A DNA stretch of 64,000 bases. Source: Enterobacter cloacae subsp. cloacae ATCC 13047. GTDB lineage: Bacteria > Pseudomonadota > Gammaproteobacteria > Enterobacterales > Enterobacteriaceae. Both the position numbers and the translations under genes were made by a program. Positions 8,670 to 18,553 of this stretch are shown here, piece after piece. Location of the stretch: assembly GCF_000025565.1 (NCBI RefSeq), contig NC_014121.1, positions 744,001 through 808,000 of the forward strand. The letters are read 5' to 3'. Position 1 is the stretch's first letter; each line of letters starts with the position of its first letter. Below the pieces are notes generated by a model. It was not told where the DNA came from and searched no databases. It saw nothing but the letters and a program-made list of their open reading frames with translations.

Positions 8670-9943
8670 TTTGCCGTCTCCTCACTCACAATCCGGTTTA
8701 CTAGGCGACCCACGCCTTCCACTTCCACCACCACTTCATCCCCCGGTACCACGTCGGACAGTCCTTTTGGCGTGCCGGTGGCGATCATGTCGCCCGGCTG
8801 CAGAGTCATGAATTCGCTCAGGTATGCAATCAGGTATGGGATGCTGAAGATCAGATCCGCCGTGGTCCCTTCCTGACGTAATTCACCGTTGACGAAGGTG
8901 CGCAGGGTTAAGTTATGCGGATCGGGAATGGCTGCTTTTGGCACGATGTTGGGGCTGATGGGGGTTAACCCGTCGCGGCTTTTGACCCGCAGATTCGGGC
9001 GGTAGTAATTTTCGAGATAGTCGCGAATGGCGTAGTCGTTACAGACCGTGTAGCCCGCAACAAAATCCATCGCCTCGGCTTCACTGACCTTACGCGCGGT
9101 TTTGCCGATGACCACCACCAGCTCCGCCTCGTAGTGCATGTACTCAACGTTGTCCGGGCGTACCGAGGTCTGGTTGTCGCCGTTGAAGGTATTGGGCGCT
9201 TTGATAAATACCAGCGGCTCTGTCGGTGGCGTGAATGCCAGCTCGCTGGCGTGATCGGCGTAGTTCAGGCCGAGGGCGAACAGCGTGGGGTGAGGGTGCG
9301 CGCCCTGAGCCATCGCCACGTCGCGTTCATCCACCACCGGGTTTTCCAGTGCCGGGAACCCTTCCGCCAGAATGCGTACCCGATCGCCCGGGCGGATCTC
9401 GACGCGGCTTTGCGGCGTGCCGAGCAAGATCGCATCGCCCGGATTCAGGGTCGCGAACTCGCTCAGGGCGCTCAGCAGTTCGGCGGCGTTGCGCTGTAGC
9501 CCGGCGGTGTTCCAGTGGTCCGCTTCGCGGCCGTTGATTTCGGTGATGATAGTCAGGTTATCCACGTTGTCGACGGCGACCAGCTCACCCAGCGGACAAA
9601 ACCCGTCCCGGCATTTGGCTTTGATTGCCGGGCGATAAAAGCTCTCTTCCGGCAGGCTTACCTCGTTGGCCAGTGCGTACCCGGCGATGTAGGCCGCTGC
9701 GTCCTCCACGCGAACTTTGCTGGCCGTTTTGCCCACCACCAGCGCGACGGTTGCGCCGCTCAGCACCGTCTCACCCTGCGGGAACGGGATGGGTTCACCT
9801 GCGCGGATCACCGTGTTGTGTGGCTTGATAAACCACACCGCGGTTTTTGGCGGGGTGTTGTAGGGGGCTTTTTCAAACGCCTCAGCCCAGGCGTCGCGCT
9901 GGCTTTGGTGGTTCAGCGCCACGGCAAAAACGGTACCTTTCAT
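8666..9943 (-). CDS. hpaG: bifunctional 2-hydroxyhepta-2,4-diene-1,7-dioate isomerase / 5-carboxymethyl-2-oxo-hex-3-ene-1,7-dioate decarboxylase
   Basis: This is the first gene of the hpa meta-cleavage operon. The protein has two tandem FAH-type domains. The first covers about residues 1-200 and ends near LLGTPQSRVEIRPGD, and the second about 210-425 contains HYEAELVVVIGK with the metal-binding Glu-x-Glu. Together they decarboxylate and isomerise the ring-cleavage intermediate. I chose the ATG at 9943 (MKGTVFAVALN) because a GAGGAG sits 7 nt upstream. The ATG at 9949 is only 1 nt from that site, and the TTG at 9958 precedes it. Confidence 0.93.
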   Translation of the reverse strand: MKGTVFAVALNHQSQRDAWAEAFEKAPYNTPPKTAVWFIKPHNTVIRAGEPIPFPQGETVLSGATVALVVGKTASKVRVEDAAAYIAGYALANEVSLPEESFYRPAIKAKCRDGFCPLGELVAVDNVDNLTIITEINGREADHWNTAGLQRNAAELLSALSEFATLNPGDAILLGTPQSRVEIRPGDRVRILAEGFPALENPVVDERDVAMAQGAHPHPTLFALGLNYADHASELAFTPPTEPLVFIKAPNTFNGDNQTSVRPDNVEYMHYEAELVVVIGKTARKVSEAEAMDFVAGYTVCNDYAIRDYLENYYRPNLRVKSRDGLTPISPNIVPKAAIPDPHNLTLRTFVNGELRQEGTTADLIFSIPYLIAYLSEFMTLQPGDMIATGTPKGLSDVVPGDEVVVEVEGVGRLVNRIVSEETAK

Positions 9944-10211
9944 TGACATACTCCTCAAGCCGGAACGCCGGCGTTAATTTTGTTAATATGTTAATGATCT
10001 GGTTTTATGCTTTTGCTGATTATTTCGCAATCAGAAGTGAAATATTTGTGATATGAATAACAATAAATTTACATTTTCTTTTAAAATGATATATTTATCA
10101 TTGTGTTAATAAAGTGCTGTTGTTTCTGTTAGACTTTTCGATGGTCAAAAAGCAGTTGATTAAAACAGCGATTTTGAATTGTTTACTTGTTAACAATAAG
10201 CGGGAGTGGCT
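9944..10211. promoter_or_regulatory. divergent hpaG/hpaR control region
   Basis: This AT-rich gap of 268 bp separates the meta operon from its repressor gene. An inverted repeat at 10178-10197 (ATTGTTTAC, 2-nt spacer, GTTAACAAT) has one mismatch between half-sites and ends 14 bp before the hpaR start. It suits a MarR-type dimer such as HpaR. Near hpaG, TGTTAAT repeats occur at 9981-9996. A CRP-like site (TGTGA, 6 nt, TAACA) lies at 10047-10062, in line with the known catabolite control of this operon in E. coli W. The sites are inferred from sequence only. Confidence 0.6.
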
Positions 10212-10652
10212 ATGCATGATTCTTTAACTATCGCCCTGTTGCAGGCGCGGGAAGCGGCAATGTCCTACTTCCGACCGATTGTGAAGCGGCATAATCTGAC
10301 CGAGCAGCAGTGGCGCATTGTGCGAGTGCTGGCTGAACATCCCTCGATGGATTTTCACGATCTGGCGTTTCGGACCTGCATATTGCGCCCGAGCCTGACG
10401 GGCATTCTGACGCGCATGGAGCGCGACGGTCTGGTGCTGCGCTTAAAACCGGTCAATGACCAGCGCAAACTGTACGTGTCGCTGACCAAAGAGGGCAACG
10501 CGCTGTACGAGCACGCTCAGGCGCAGGTGGAAGAGGCGTACCAGCAAATAGAGGCGGAATATACGCCGGAGAAGATGAAACAGCTGACGGCGCTGCTTGA
10601 GGAGTTTATCGCGCTGGGAAACCGCCATAACGCAGCGCGTGACGAAGAGTAA
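10212..10652 (+). CDS. hpaR: MarR-family repressor of the hpa operon
   Basis: This is the repressor of the homoprotocatechuate operon, presumably released by pathway substrates. The 146-residue protein has the MarR winged-helix core (LTEQQWRIVRVLAEHPSMDF, then RPSLTGILTRMERDGLV at about residues 60-78), and the wing is in NDQRKLYVSLT. I chose the ATG at 10212 (MHDSLTIAL) rather than the upstream GTG at 10206, because GCGGGAG ends 5 nt before it. It is divergent from hpaG, which is its expected target. Confidence 0.93.
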   Translation: MHDSLTIALLQAREAAMSYFRPIVKRHNLTEQQWRIVRVLAEHPSMDFHDLAFRTCILRPSLTGILTRMERDGLVLRLKPVNDQRKLYVSLTKEGNALYEHAQAQVEEAYQQIEAEYTPEKMKQLTALLEEFIALGNRHNAARDEE

Positions 10653-10679
10653 AAACCACAAATTAAAGGATGATTTTCG

Positions 10680-10706
10680 TAAAGTTTTCCCTTTCCAGGC
10701 CGAAAA
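10680..10706 (+). promoter_or_regulatory. sigma-28 (FliA) type promoter of tsr
   Basis: TAAAGTTT at 10680-10687 is followed after exactly 11 nt by GCCGAAAA at 10699-10706. The flagellar sigma factor consensus is TAAAGTTT-N11-GCCGATAA, so this is a near-perfect match. It lies 29 bp before the chemoreceptor start codon. Confidence 0.85.
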
Positions 10707-10735
10707 TTCTGTATCTGTCTGAAGGAAGAGAAAAC

Positions 10736-12400
10736 ATGTTAAACCGTATCAAGATTGTCACCAGCTTAATGCTGGTTTTAGCGATATTTGGCCTTTTACA
10801 ACTGACCTCCGGTGGTCTTTTCTTCAATGCCCTGAAGCATGACAAAGAGAATTTCACCGTCCTGCAAACCATTCGCCAGCAACAATCCACGCTGAACGCC
10901 AGCTGGGTGGCGTTGCTGCAAACCCGTAACACCCTGAACCGCGCGGGCATCCGCTACATGATGGATCAGAACAATATCGGCAGCGGCGCGACCGTGAACG
11001 ATCTGATGCAAATTGCCTCTGTGTCACTGAAACAGGCGGAAAAAAACTGGGCCGCCTACGAAGCCCTGCCGCGCGATCCGCGTCAGAGCGACGCTGAAGC
11101 GATGGAAATTAAGCGTAACTACGATATTTATCACGGCGCGTTGGCGGAGCTGATTCAGCTGCTGGGTGCAGGCAAAATTAACGCTTTCTTCGATCAGCCT
11201 ACCCAGAGCTATCAGGATGGTTTTGAGAAGCAGTATGTGAACTACCTGCTGCAGAACGACAAGCTGTATCAGATGGCGGTGGAAAACAGCAACAGCTCTT
11301 ACAGCCAGGCGATCTGGGTGCTGATCAGCGTGCTGATGGTTGTGCTGGTGGTCATCGTGGGCGTGTGGCTGGGTATCAAGCAGGCGCTGATCTCTCCGCT
11401 GACCCGTCTCATCGACAACATCCGCCATATCGCCAGTGGCGATCTGGTGAAGCGCATTGAAGTGGAAGGCGCTAACGAGATGGGTGAACTGGCCGACTCG
11501 CTGCGTCATATGCAGAGCGAACTGGTACGTACCGTTGGTGACGTGCGTAACGGCGCAAACGCCATCTACAGCGGCGCGAGCGAAATCGCGATGGGCAATA
11601 ACGATCTCTCTTCCCGTACTGAACAGCAGGCCGCTTCCCTGGAAGAGACCGCAGCCAGCATGGAGCAGCTGACGGCGACCGTGAAGCAGAACGCCGAGAA
11701 TGCCCGCCAGGCGAGCAACCTGGCGCTGAGTGCGTCTGAAACCGCACAGAAGGGCGGGAAAGTGGTGGATAACGTGGTGCAAACCATGCGCGACATCGCG
11801 GGCAGTTCGCAGAAAATCGCCGATATTATCAGCGTGATTGACGGTATTGCCTTCCAGACCAACATTCTGGCACTGAACGCGGCGGTTGAAGCTGCACGTG
11901 CGGGTGAGCAGGGTCGCGGATTCGCCGTCGTGGCAGGTGAAGTACGTAACCTGGCCCAGCGCAGTGCCCAGGCTGCCCGTGAGATCAAGAGCCTGATTGA
12001 AGACTCCGTCGGTCGTGTGGAAGTGGGCTCAACGCTGGTGGAAAGCGCCGGTGAAACGATGGGTGAAATCGTTAATGCGGTGACCCGCGTGACCGATATC
12101 ATGGGCGAAATCGCCTCTGCCTCTGATGAGCAGAGCCGCGGTATCGATCAGGTTGGTCTGGCGGTGGCGGAGATGGATCGCGTGACTCAGCAGAACGCCT
12201 CGCTGGTGGAAGAGTCTGCTGCTGCCGCTGCGGCGCTGGAAGAGCAGGCGAGCCGCCTGACGCAGGCCGTCGCGGTGTTCCGTATTCAGCAGGAGCAGAT
12301 GAAAGCACGTGAGTTTGCCGCTGCCAAAAGCGTTGCTGCACCGGTGGTGATGCGTAAACCGGCGACCGCGGATGCGGGCGATAACTGGGAAACCTTCTAA
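10736..12400 (+). CDS. tsr: methyl-accepting chemotaxis protein, serine receptor type
   Basis: This inner-membrane chemoreceptor senses serine (and, in E. coli, AI-2, pH and energy cues). The 554-residue protein has a first membrane segment at about residues 7-30 and a periplasmic four-helix domain with [10 protein letters not shown], containing the ligand-contacting Arg. A second membrane segment lies near 191-213, followed by HAMP and a signalling hairpin whose tip contains [20 protein letters not shown]. The C-terminal NWETF pentapeptide tethers CheR/CheB. The ATG at 10736 ([11 protein letters not shown]) matches E. coli Tsr; upstream codons in the same frame lie in the promoter. Confidence 0.95.
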   Translation: MLNRIKIVTSLMLVLAIFGLLQLTSGGLFFNALKHDKENFTVLQTIRQQQSTLNASWVALLQTRNTLNRAGIRYMMDQNNIGSGATVNDLMQIASVSLKQAEKNWAAYEALPRDPRQSDAEAMEIKRNYDIYHGALAELIQLLGAGKINAFFDQPTQSYQDGFEKQYVNYLLQNDKLYQMAVENSNSSYSQAIWVLISVLMVVLVVIVGVWLGIKQALISPLTRLIDNIRHIASGDLVKRIEVEGANEMGELADSLRHMQSELVRTVGDVRNGANAIYSGASEIAMGNNDLSSRTEQQAASLEETAASMEQLTATVKQNAENARQASNLALSASETAQKGGKVVDNVVQTMRDIAGSSQKIADIISVIDGIAFQTNILALNAAVEAARAGEQGRGFAVVAGEVRNLAQRSAQAAREIKSLIEDSVGRVEVGSTLVESAGETMGEIVNAVTRVTDIMGEIASASDEQSRGIDQVGLAVAEMDRVTQQNASLVEESAAAAAALEEQASRLTQAVAVFRIQQEQMKAREFAAAKSVAAPVVMRKPATADAGDNWETF

Positions 12401-12401
12401 C

Positions 12402-12471
12402 GCCGTGCGTGGTGCCGGGTGGCGGCTACGCCTTACCCGGCCTACGCAATGACGGTGCGCCACCGGGCGAT
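12402..12471. repeat. REP/BIME element after tsr
   Basis: Classic enterobacterial REP sequence (GCCGGGTGGCGGCTACGCC with TTACCCGGCC), followed by a partial inverted partner GCGCCACCGGGCGA. It lies between the convergent ends of tsr and the GNAT gene. Confidence 0.85.
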
Positions 12472-12472
12472 A

Positions 12473-12991
12473 TTACAGAGGCAGGCGCATGGCACAGCGA
12501 GCGTCATACGCTAAACCGTGCGCCATCTCTTCTTCGCGTTTTTCACGCAGTTCAGGCGTCAGCGTCGTTATCATTTCAAACCCCAGCCGCGCATAGAACG
12601 GCGCATTCCACGGCACGTCCCGGAAGGTTGTCAGCGTCAGCGATGCCAGCCCCCTTTTGCGGGCCTGGTCAGCGACACAGGCGATGAGCCGTCGGCCGAT
12701 CCCTTTTCCCTGCCAGTCCAGATGCACCGAAAGCTCCACGATGAACAGCGACGAAACGTGCAATTCTGCGAGGATAAAACCGACCGGCTGGTCGTTGGCC
12801 AGCGCCAGCCAGCTCAGTCCGCGTTCGGCGTAGTCGAGATGCTGCTCAGCGGAAATGACATCGCCCTCTGCAAGCCAGGCGAGTTCCGGGTAATCCCGGA
12901 AACGCTCGCCCGCCGCGCGTTCTATGGCGGGCAGGGCGGTGACGTCACCGGGGCGTGTTGGGCGAACGGTGATGTTAAGGCCGACACGCAT
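12473..12991 (-). CDS. GNAT family N-acetyltransferase
   Basis: This 172-residue protein has the GNAT fold. Acetyl-CoA binding is shown by LDWQGKGIGRRLIACV (the Q-x-x-G-x-G/A loop, about residues 93-108), and the terminal strand by NAPFYARLGFEMI. The substrate is unknown. Its ATG shares one base with the stop codon of opgB (TAATG), so translation is coupled to opgB. No function tied to osmoregulated glucans is known to me. It is not part of the E. coli K-12 order I recall, so it may be accessory. Confidence 0.85.
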   Translation of the reverse strand: MRVGLNITVRPTRPGDVTALPAIERAAGERFRDYPELAWLAEGDVISAEQHLDYAERGLSWLALANDQPVGFILAELHVSSLFIVELSVHLDWQGKGIGRRLIACVADQARKRGLASLTLTTFRDVPWNAPFYARLGFEMITTLTPELREKREEEMAHGLAYDARCAMRLPL

Positions 12992-15288
12992 TAGCCTGCG
13001 TTACCCACGATTTTAATTTCGACCATGCCAATCCCGAGCTCGCGCGGTGAGTGGCCGAGAATATTGCCTTCATTGGTGGATTGCGGCTCTGGCGGCACAA
13101 TCACCAGGGTATTACTCCGTGAAGGATTATCGAAATGCAGCGTGGTGGTGGTGACTTCGTTGCCAAGGGTCAGCGTTTGCTCGCTGTCGCCCACCCGTAC
13201 CGGAACAGGGCGGTTAGCATTAGCGCCATACGCTTTGGCGGTGATCACCAGGTCGAATTTCTGCGGCAAGGGGTGGGCATACTCAATTTTTACTTCATTG
13301 CCCAGCTGTGCGTTGGACCAGCGACCCCAGGACTCCGGACGAGAGATACCGCTGAACTGTTTAACTTCTTCCGGCGCACCGGCGACGTTGAAGATGAAGC
13401 TGTCCGCTTTATAGCGAATATCGTTGTCGACGATTTTCAGCATATCAATGTTGCGCTGATAGCGGGCGGTATCGATAACCGTATCCCTGAAGGCGGTTTT
13501 GCCCTTCCATACTGGCTTATCCACGTGCTGCACGGTTTGCTCCCCGCCAAGCTGCCCCTGAGAGACGCACCAGTCCGTCGACAGCGCCAGCGGCGGCGAC
13601 CAGAGCTGGCCCATTTTGTAGCACTTATCGACCCAGACAAAGTTATCTCGCGGGGCAAACTCCGCCAGCTGGAAGCGCAGCGGCGCCGAGTATTCGCTTT
13701 CGGGCAGCGGCTCAACGCGGTTATCCGACACGCGCAGCAGCAGCGGCAGCCGGAAGTGGCTGCCTGAGAAGGCGATCGTTTTTTTATCCTGATCGATAGT
13801 GAAGTCTTTCATCTCTTTCGGGAAGTTCCACAGACGAATGATATCCGGCTTCCAGGCGAGGATTTTTTCCTTCATGTTGAGGAACACTTCGGACAGCGAT
13901 TGTCCCGACAGCGTGCTGCGGCCCAGGCCAATAAAGTTGTCACCGCCAAGAATATCCAGCACCGTGGCGCCGTTATCCATCGAATTACGCTTGGTGGCGA
14001 TTACCTCCTGCTGCGGTGTGTCGCCGCGCAGAACGAAGAACAGGTTGCTGCGATCCTGTTTGTTCAGCTGATCCCACGCGCTGTTTTTCATCGCCAGATG
14101 GTCTGAAGAGACCACGATCACCGTGTTTTTGAACCAGGGTGAGGTTTTGATTTTCTGAACAAGGGCGGCGATATGCTCCTGGCTACAGGTGACGGCGCTG
14201 AAGGATTTATTATCTTTGCCGTCAATGTCGTAGCGTTTGCGCTTGCAGGTGCGCGAGACAAAACCGTCAGGATGGTGAGTATCTACCGTCAGGGCAAAGA
14301 GGGAGAAGCGTTTCCCGGCGCGGGACAGTTCTTCGAATTTTTTCCAGGTCTCCTCCAGTACGGTATCGTCGTAGAAGCCCCAGTCGTTGCGGTAAGTGGG
14401 ATCGGCGACGGTCGTTTTTAACTCTTCTGAGCCGTACAGATGATCAAACCCGTGTGATTTCAGGAACACATCTTTCCCGGCAAAGCGCAGGTTGGCCCCC
14501 TGGACAAAATAGTTCTCGTAACCGGAGTTTTTCAGGATGTCGCCCAGGCAGATATTCTGCGGGAAGAAGCTCGACATTGAAGCTGAGGCGTTGCCTTCAA
14601 AGGGGGCAAACAGAGGAATGCCGCACTGGGAGGCGACCATTCCGGCAATGGTGTAGTCGGTGCCGGGCAGCTGCATGGTGTGACTGAAGTCGAGGCCTTC
14701 GTTTTTCAGCGCGCCCAGATCCGGCGTCAGGTTCGGGAAGGCGTCGTTATCGAAATAGGTCCTCTCCAGACTCTCGCCGTAGATGTACACCAGATTAAGC
14801 TTCGGGTTGGCTATCGTTTTCGATGGCTCTTTATAGTACGCCACGAAATCCGGGTCACCGTCGCGCGACTGGGATTTCACCAGCTCGGTGATCTGATGAA
14901 ATGCCGGGCTGGCATCCACGGAGGCCAGCGCAAGGAAAAGCGCCAGCAGGCTGTAGCCATGGTGGTGCGGAAGATGACGGCGGCGGCGCAGCACCCAGGC
15001 GAGCGCGCCAAAAATGGTCACCAGCGCCAGCACCAGGCCCAGACCGGGGAGGATATATTTACCCACGCCCGCGCCCGTCAGGCTATTGGTCAGGGTGTAG
15101 AGCACCGCATCGTTTATCCCGTCTCCGGTAAAGTAATCGCTGGCGTAGAGCGTAATGTTTAAAACAATAAAAATGCCGAGCACCACCAGCGTGGCGATAA
15201 ACCACCAGGTGTTACGGCCAGCTTTCCAGGCGTAAACGCCGATGGAGGCCAGAAAAAGGGCAAGGGACATTAACTCTGACAACAGCAT
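12991..15288 (-). CDS. opgB: phosphoglycerol transferase I
   Basis: This inner-membrane enzyme with a periplasmic catalytic domain transfers phosphoglycerol from phosphatidylglycerol to osmoregulated periplasmic glucans. The 765-residue protein has about four N-terminal membrane segments (to about residue 150), then a sulfatase/alkaline-phosphatase-like domain. That domain has the nucleophile Thr in [11 protein letters not shown] and later metal-binding residues around TVDTHHPDG and SSDHLAM. The length agrees with E. coli OpgB (MdoB). The ATG at 15288 was chosen; a TTG two codons later is an alternative. Confidence 0.95.
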   Translation of the reverse strand: MLLSELMSLALFLASIGVYAWKAGRNTWWFIATLVVLGIFIVLNITLYASDYFTGDGINDAVLYTLTNSLTGAGVGKYILPGLGLVLALVTIFGALAWVLRRRRHLPHHHGYSLLALFLALASVDASPAFHQITELVKSQSRDGDPDFVAYYKEPSKTIANPKLNLVYIYGESLERTYFDNDAFPNLTPDLGALKNEGLDFSHTMQLPGTDYTIAGMVASQCGIPLFAPFEGNASASMSSFFPQNICLGDILKNSGYENYFVQGANLRFAGKDVFLKSHGFDHLYGSEELKTTVADPTYRNDWGFYDDTVLEETWKKFEELSRAGKRFSLFALTVDTHHPDGFVSRTCKRKRYDIDGKDNKSFSAVTCSQEHIAALVQKIKTSPWFKNTVIVVSSDHLAMKNSAWDQLNKQDRSNLFFVLRGDTPQQEVIATKRNSMDNGATVLDILGGDNFIGLGRSTLSGQSLSEVFLNMKEKILAWKPDIIRLWNFPKEMKDFTIDQDKKTIAFSGSHFRLPLLLRVSDNRVEPLPESEYSAPLRFQLAEFAPRDNFVWVDKCYKMGQLWSPPLALSTDWCVSQGQLGGEQTVQHVDKPVWKGKTAFRDTVIDTARYQRNIDMLKIVDNDIRYKADSFIFNVAGAPEEVKQFSGISRPESWGRWSNAQLGNEVKIEYAHPLPQKFDLVITAKAYGANANRPVPVRVGDSEQTLTLGNEVTTTTLHFDNPSRSNTLVIVPPEPQSTNEGNILGHSPRELGIGMVEIKIVGNAG

Positions 15289-15491
15289 ATCCTCATGACG
15301 CCAGGTGCTTCGCTGGCTAATTGATTATTTTTTGGGTAATACAATGTAATGGCGATGTCGCTAAGCTGCAATTTTAGTGTCACGAAAGTGTGCCGTTGTT
15401 AGGAATTGGTTTAGAAAATCGTTTTTTTGAAGGCGGTCGCATCCTGCTGTACGGATGCTGAGACGAGGGCAGAAGGGGAAAATGCCGGTTT

Positions 15492-15530
15492 CACGCCGCG
15501 TTGCAAGACTAACGTATTAAACGCGGCGTG
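15492..15530. other. inverted repeat downstream of yjjA
   Basis: CACGCCGCGTT at 15492-15502 pairs perfectly with AACGCGGCGTG at 15520-15530 across a 17-nt loop. It sits just past the yjjA stop codon and upstream of opgB. No run of T follows on the minus strand, so a terminator role is possible but not shown. The rest of 15289-15552 shows only an AT-rich stretch likely to hold the opgB promoter. Confidence 0.4.
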
Positions 15531-15552
15531 TTGTGGCAGGAAATGGGGCCGA

Positions 15553-16035
15553 TCAGGAGATGAAATTAACGCCTTGTTTCAGCACCAGATCGCAGGCTTT
15601 GGTTTTCACCTGTTTCGCCAGAGATGAGTTGCCAAGGGTGCTCAGATTCAGCTGCTGACCATTTTGCGCGTTCAGCAGACCCTGAATGCCGTCCATGTAG
15701 TTGGTGTCGGCTTTCTGCTCCTGGGTGTCCAGACCCAGCTTACCGAGCACCTGGTTTTTCACATTTTGCGCATCGGTCACGGAAGCCAGCTTTTGCTTCG
15801 CACAGTATTCCAGGATGCCTGCTGCGTTGTTCATGGTGCCGGCACTCAGACTCTGGGAGCTATTGCCCAGCAGGCTGGTGAGGGAAGAGGCTGACAGCCC
15901 GCCCTGAGTGCTGCCGCTCTCTTTGGTGAGTTCGCTGGCGGCGCTGGAAAGGGACTCCTGCCATGACGCGGCATGGGCCATGCCGGTGACCAGCAGGGCG
16001 CCTAAAAGTGTGCTGAAAAGAATCTGTTTTTTCAT
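15553..16035 (-). CDS. yjjA: exported DUF2501 protein YjjA
   Basis: This 160-residue protein has a clear Sec signal peptide (MKKQILFSTLLGALLVTGMAHA, cleavage after AHA), so it should be periplasmic. The mature part is Ser/Leu/Gln-rich and carries two cysteines, in ILEYCAKQK and KTKACDLV, which could form a disulfide. The function is unknown. It lies between opgB and dnaC as in E. coli. The start is supported by the signal peptide position. Confidence 0.92.
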   Translation of the reverse strand: MKKQILFSTLLGALLVTGMAHAASWQESLSSAASELTKESGSTQGGLSASSLTSLLGNSSQSLSAGTMNNAAGILEYCAKQKLASVTDAQNVKNQVLGKLGLDTQEQKADTNYMDGIQGLLNAQNGQQLNLSTLGNSSLAKQVKTKACDLVLKQGVNFIS

Positions 16036-16118
16036 AATGGCTTTCTCAAAAAGGTCCGTTTTGGGCCGGAAGGGGTCCAGTATATACCTCCGCTCCGGCG
16101 GCGATTCCTGGAACTGTC

Positions 16119-16856
16119 TTAATACTCTTTACCGGTGACGCGGCTGCGATAGCTTTCCCAGTCAAAGATGACGTAGAGGCTGTTGCCCAGCTTCATGCGA
16201 TCCATCACGCGCTCGCCCAGTAAGCGGGTCATCTCGTCGATATTGTGGTTGGTCAGCATGCCGGTGGGACGCTTGGAAGAAGAGCGGCGATCGACAATCT
16301 GGTTAATGATCACCTTTTCATAGCGGGATTCGGTTTGAACACCGATCTCGTCAATAACCAGCAAATCCACATTGCTCAGATCGTTAAGCAGCTGCTCTTC
16401 GCTGGTTTCACGGTTGCTGAAGGTATCTTTCATGGCAGACATGATATCGGCCACGGTAATGATTAACACCGATTTCCCGCGCAGAAGCAGTTCGTTGCAG
16501 ATGGCGGCGGCCAGGTGATTTTTACCGGTACCGGGCTTACCGCTGAAGATAAAGCTGGCGATGTTGCCGTCGAATTCGTCCACGTACTGCCGGGCGGCGG
16601 CCAGGGCGTTCATCTGCCCGTTGGTCTCAATTTTATAGTTATCGAATGAGCAGTTCTGATGCAGGGGGCGAATACCGGAGCGGTTAAAGGTACGCTGCAT
16701 TTTCATCGCCCGGTTTTCACGGGCGAGGGCGGCAGCGCGGATCTCACCCTGTTCTTTTTGCCACGCCAGAAGTTCTTCACCCGTTGTGAAGGCAGGCTTC
16801 ACATTGGCTGGCATCATCTTTTGCAGTCGTTTCATCAGGTCGCCGACGTTTTTCAT
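16119..16856 (-). CDS. dnaC: DNA helicase loader
   Basis: This AAA+ ATPase loads the DnaB helicase onto single-stranded DNA at the origin and at restart sites. The 245-residue protein has an N-terminal DnaB-binding part, Walker [12 protein letters not shown] (about residue 103), Walker B LLVIDEIG (about 168) and a C-terminal arginine-finger region. Its ATG overlaps the dnaT stop codon by 4 bp, so the two are translationally coupled. Confidence 0.97.
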   Translation of the reverse strand: MKNVGDLMKRLQKMMPANVKPAFTTGEELLAWQKEQGEIRAAALARENRAMKMQRTFNRSGIRPLHQNCSFDNYKIETNGQMNALAAARQYVDEFDGNIASFIFSGKPGTGKNHLAAAICNELLLRGKSVLIITVADIMSAMKDTFSNRETSEEQLLNDLSNVDLLVIDEIGVQTESRYEKVIINQIVDRRSSSKRPTGMLTNHNIDEMTRLLGERVMDRMKLGNSLYVIFDWESYRSRVTGKEY

Positions 16857-17398
16857 TTCGCACCTCGGAATCCATTAGGGATCTGTTTATCCGGTTCTGA
16901 AAAAGCGTTGATATCGCGTTTTGGCTGGCCGTTATTGCTGGCGCGGTTAATTTGCAGATGGCGGGCGAGCTTTTGCTGCCACTGAATGTGGGTGAAGACT
17001 TTGCCTTCTGCCTGCCACCAGGCAATAAAGGCGGCAAGCTCCTCAGGGGTAGCCGGTTGCGTCAGCGCAATGCCCCACAATGCCGCCTGCCGCTGGAAAT
17101 CCACATCCGGATGCCAGCCCGCGTACAGGGCAAATTTCCCCATCGGCACCGTGACGGGGGCGTTACCCGGCTCTTCAAAGAACTGGTTATCGAGCGTGAC
17201 GTCACTTGCCGGGCGCGACAACCGCGCTTCTATCTCCAGAAGCTGCGCCAGACGCTCCGGGGTGAGGGCGTAAAACGCCGGGGCGTTGTCGGCCAACACT
17301 GCAAGCGTGCCGCCTTCGGCGTGCGTCAACACACCGCTGGGATCGCGCATAAAGGCATCAATACCAGCAATGCTGGTGGTCAGAATTCTGGAGGACAT
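16853..17398 (-). CDS. dnaT: primosomal protein DnaT (protein i)
   Basis: This is a replication-restart protein that acts after PriA and PriB to recruit the DnaB-DnaC complex. The 181-residue protein begins [20 protein letters not shown], as in E. coli DnaT. The C-terminal half has the DnaT single-strand DNA-binding region, rich in Trp and basic residues ([18 protein letters not shown]). It is the first gene of the dnaT-dnaC operon. Confidence 0.95.
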   Translation of the reverse strand: MSSRILTTSIAGIDAFMRDPSGVLTHAEGGTLAVLADNAPAFYALTPERLAQLLEIEARLSRPASDVTLDNQFFEEPGNAPVTVPMGKFALYAGWHPDVDFQRQAALWGIALTQPATPEELAAFIAWWQAEGKVFTHIQWQQKLARHLQINRASNNGQPKRDINAFSEPDKQIPNGFRGAK

Positions 17399-17475
17399 AA
17401 CGCTTTCTCTACTGATTACTACGGGCGTGATATGGGCTTATGGTAGCACAGAGAGGATGAGGGAATGGAGGGGAT

Positions 17476-17540
17476 TTCCCCGGTGGCGCTGCGCTTACCG
17501 GGGCTACAGTCGTAGGCCTGATAAGCGCAGCGCCATCAGG
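17476..17540. repeat. REP element between ohr and dnaT
   Basis: This is a pair of inverted REP-like arms (CCGGTGGCGCTGCGCTTACC and CTGATAAGCGCAGCGCCATC) between the 3' end of ohr and the dnaT promoter region. It is typical enterobacterial intergenic repeat sequence. Confidence 0.8.
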
Positions 17541-17546
17541 CATTTA

Positions 17547-17975
17547 TCACGCGATGATATTCAGGGTCACGTCGATGTTGCCGCGGGTCGCGTTAGAGTA
17601 CGGGCACACAATGTGCGCCGCATCCACCAGTTTTTTGGCTTCTGCAGGATCCATACCTTCAACGTGAATGTTCAGTTTGGCTTCGATACCAAAACCGGTT
17701 GGCAGTGGACCAATTCCCACTTCACCTTCAATGAAGGCCTCTTTTGGCAGCGTAAATTTGTCGCGTGCAGCCACAAATTTCATCGCCCCCAGGAAACAGG
17801 CAGAGTAGCCGGCAGCAAACAGCTGTTCAGGGTTGGTCACTTCGCCACCCATGCCGCCCATCTCTTTTGGCACACCCAGTTTGACGTCCAGGACGCCATC
17901 GGAAGAGGTTGCGCGGCCGTCACGGCCTCCGGTCGCTTTTGCTTTGGCAGTGTAGACAACTTTTTCTAAAGACAT
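17547..17975 (-). CDS. ohr: organic hydroperoxide resistance protein, OsmC/Ohr family
   Basis: This thiol peroxidase reduces fatty-acid and other organic hydroperoxides with the lipoyl-linked thiol system. The 142-residue protein contains both redox cysteines, in GYSACFLGAM (about residue 60) and AHIVCPYSNATRGN (about 124), plus the Ohr-type LFAAGYSAC segment. It lies downstream of and on the same strand as ohrR, with a near-perfect palindrome between them. This pair is absent from the corresponding position in E. coli K-12. Confidence 0.93.
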   Translation of the reverse strand: MSLEKVVYTAKAKATGGRDGRATSSDGVLDVKLGVPKEMGGMGGEVTNPEQLFAAGYSACFLGAMKFVAARDKFTLPKEAFIEGEVGIGPLPTGFGIEAKLNIHVEGMDPAEAKKLVDAAHIVCPYSNATRGNIDVTLNIIA

Positions 17976-18000
17976 GGCAGGTTCCTCATCTTACGTTAGT

Positions 18001-18021
18001 GCGTGCTATTAAATAGCACGC
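18001..18021. promoter_or_regulatory. candidate OhrR operator before ohr
   Basis: A 21-bp perfect inverted repeat (half-sites GCGTGCTATT and AATAGCACGC around one A) lies 26-46 bp upstream of the ohr start codon. Its position directly before ohr and after ohrR makes OhrR the likely binder, although the half-site differs from the AATT-rich operators known for some OhrR proteins. Confidence 0.65.
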
Positions 18022-18059
18022 GATGTATCGGGGTAAATAAATACGCGTAAAGTATAGCC

Positions 18060-18512
18060 TTACGCGTGATGTAACTGATGTCGCAAAAGTTCAAGCTGCT
18101 GCTTGAGTGCCAGCATGGTGTCAGTGTCACATTGCGCTGCGCATCCCACCGCGTGAGGGATCCCGGAGGCCTGCTGCTGCAGCTCACGTCCCGCATCGCT
18201 CAGCGTGACGGCAACCTGGCGTTCGTCTTTACGCGAACGCTGACGGTTGATCAGCCCGGCGCTTTCCAGACGCTTCAACAGCGGCGTCAGGGTGGCAGAG
18301 TCAAGGAACAGCCGCTCACCGATGTCCGACACCGTAATGTCATCCTGCTCCCACAGTACCAGCATCACCAGGTATTGCGGGTAGGTCAGGTTCAGCGGTG
18401 CCAGCAGTTGCCGGTACAGCTTGTTAAGCGCCAGGTTTGCCGAATAGAGGGCAAAACAGAGCTGGTTATCCAGCAGAAGCGCGTTGGTGGTGTCGTTCGT
18501 TTTTGCGTTCAT
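18060..18512 (-). CDS. ohrR: MarR-family organic peroxide sensor
   Basis: This is a predicted peroxide-inactivated repressor of ohr. The 150-residue protein begins [16 protein letters not shown] and carries the N-terminal sensing Cys in [13 protein letters not shown] (about residue 19), the position used by OhrR proteins. The winged helix includes [17 protein letters not shown] and the wing [12 protein letters not shown] chose the ATG at 18512. An upstream in-frame start at 18551 would add 13 residues over a palindrome (AATTGCAAGCAATT, 18540-18553) that may be its own operator. Confidence 0.88.
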   Translation of the reverse strand: MNAKTNDTTNALLLDNQLCFALYSANLALNKLYRQLLAPLNLTYPQYLVMLVLWEQDDITVSDIGERLFLDSATLTPLLKRLESAGLINRQRSRKDERQVAVTLSDAGRELQQQASGIPHAVGCAAQCDTDTMLALKQQLELLRHQLHHA

Positions 18513-18553
18513 GAGTTGAATATAGATAGTGCACGATATAATTGCAAGCAATT

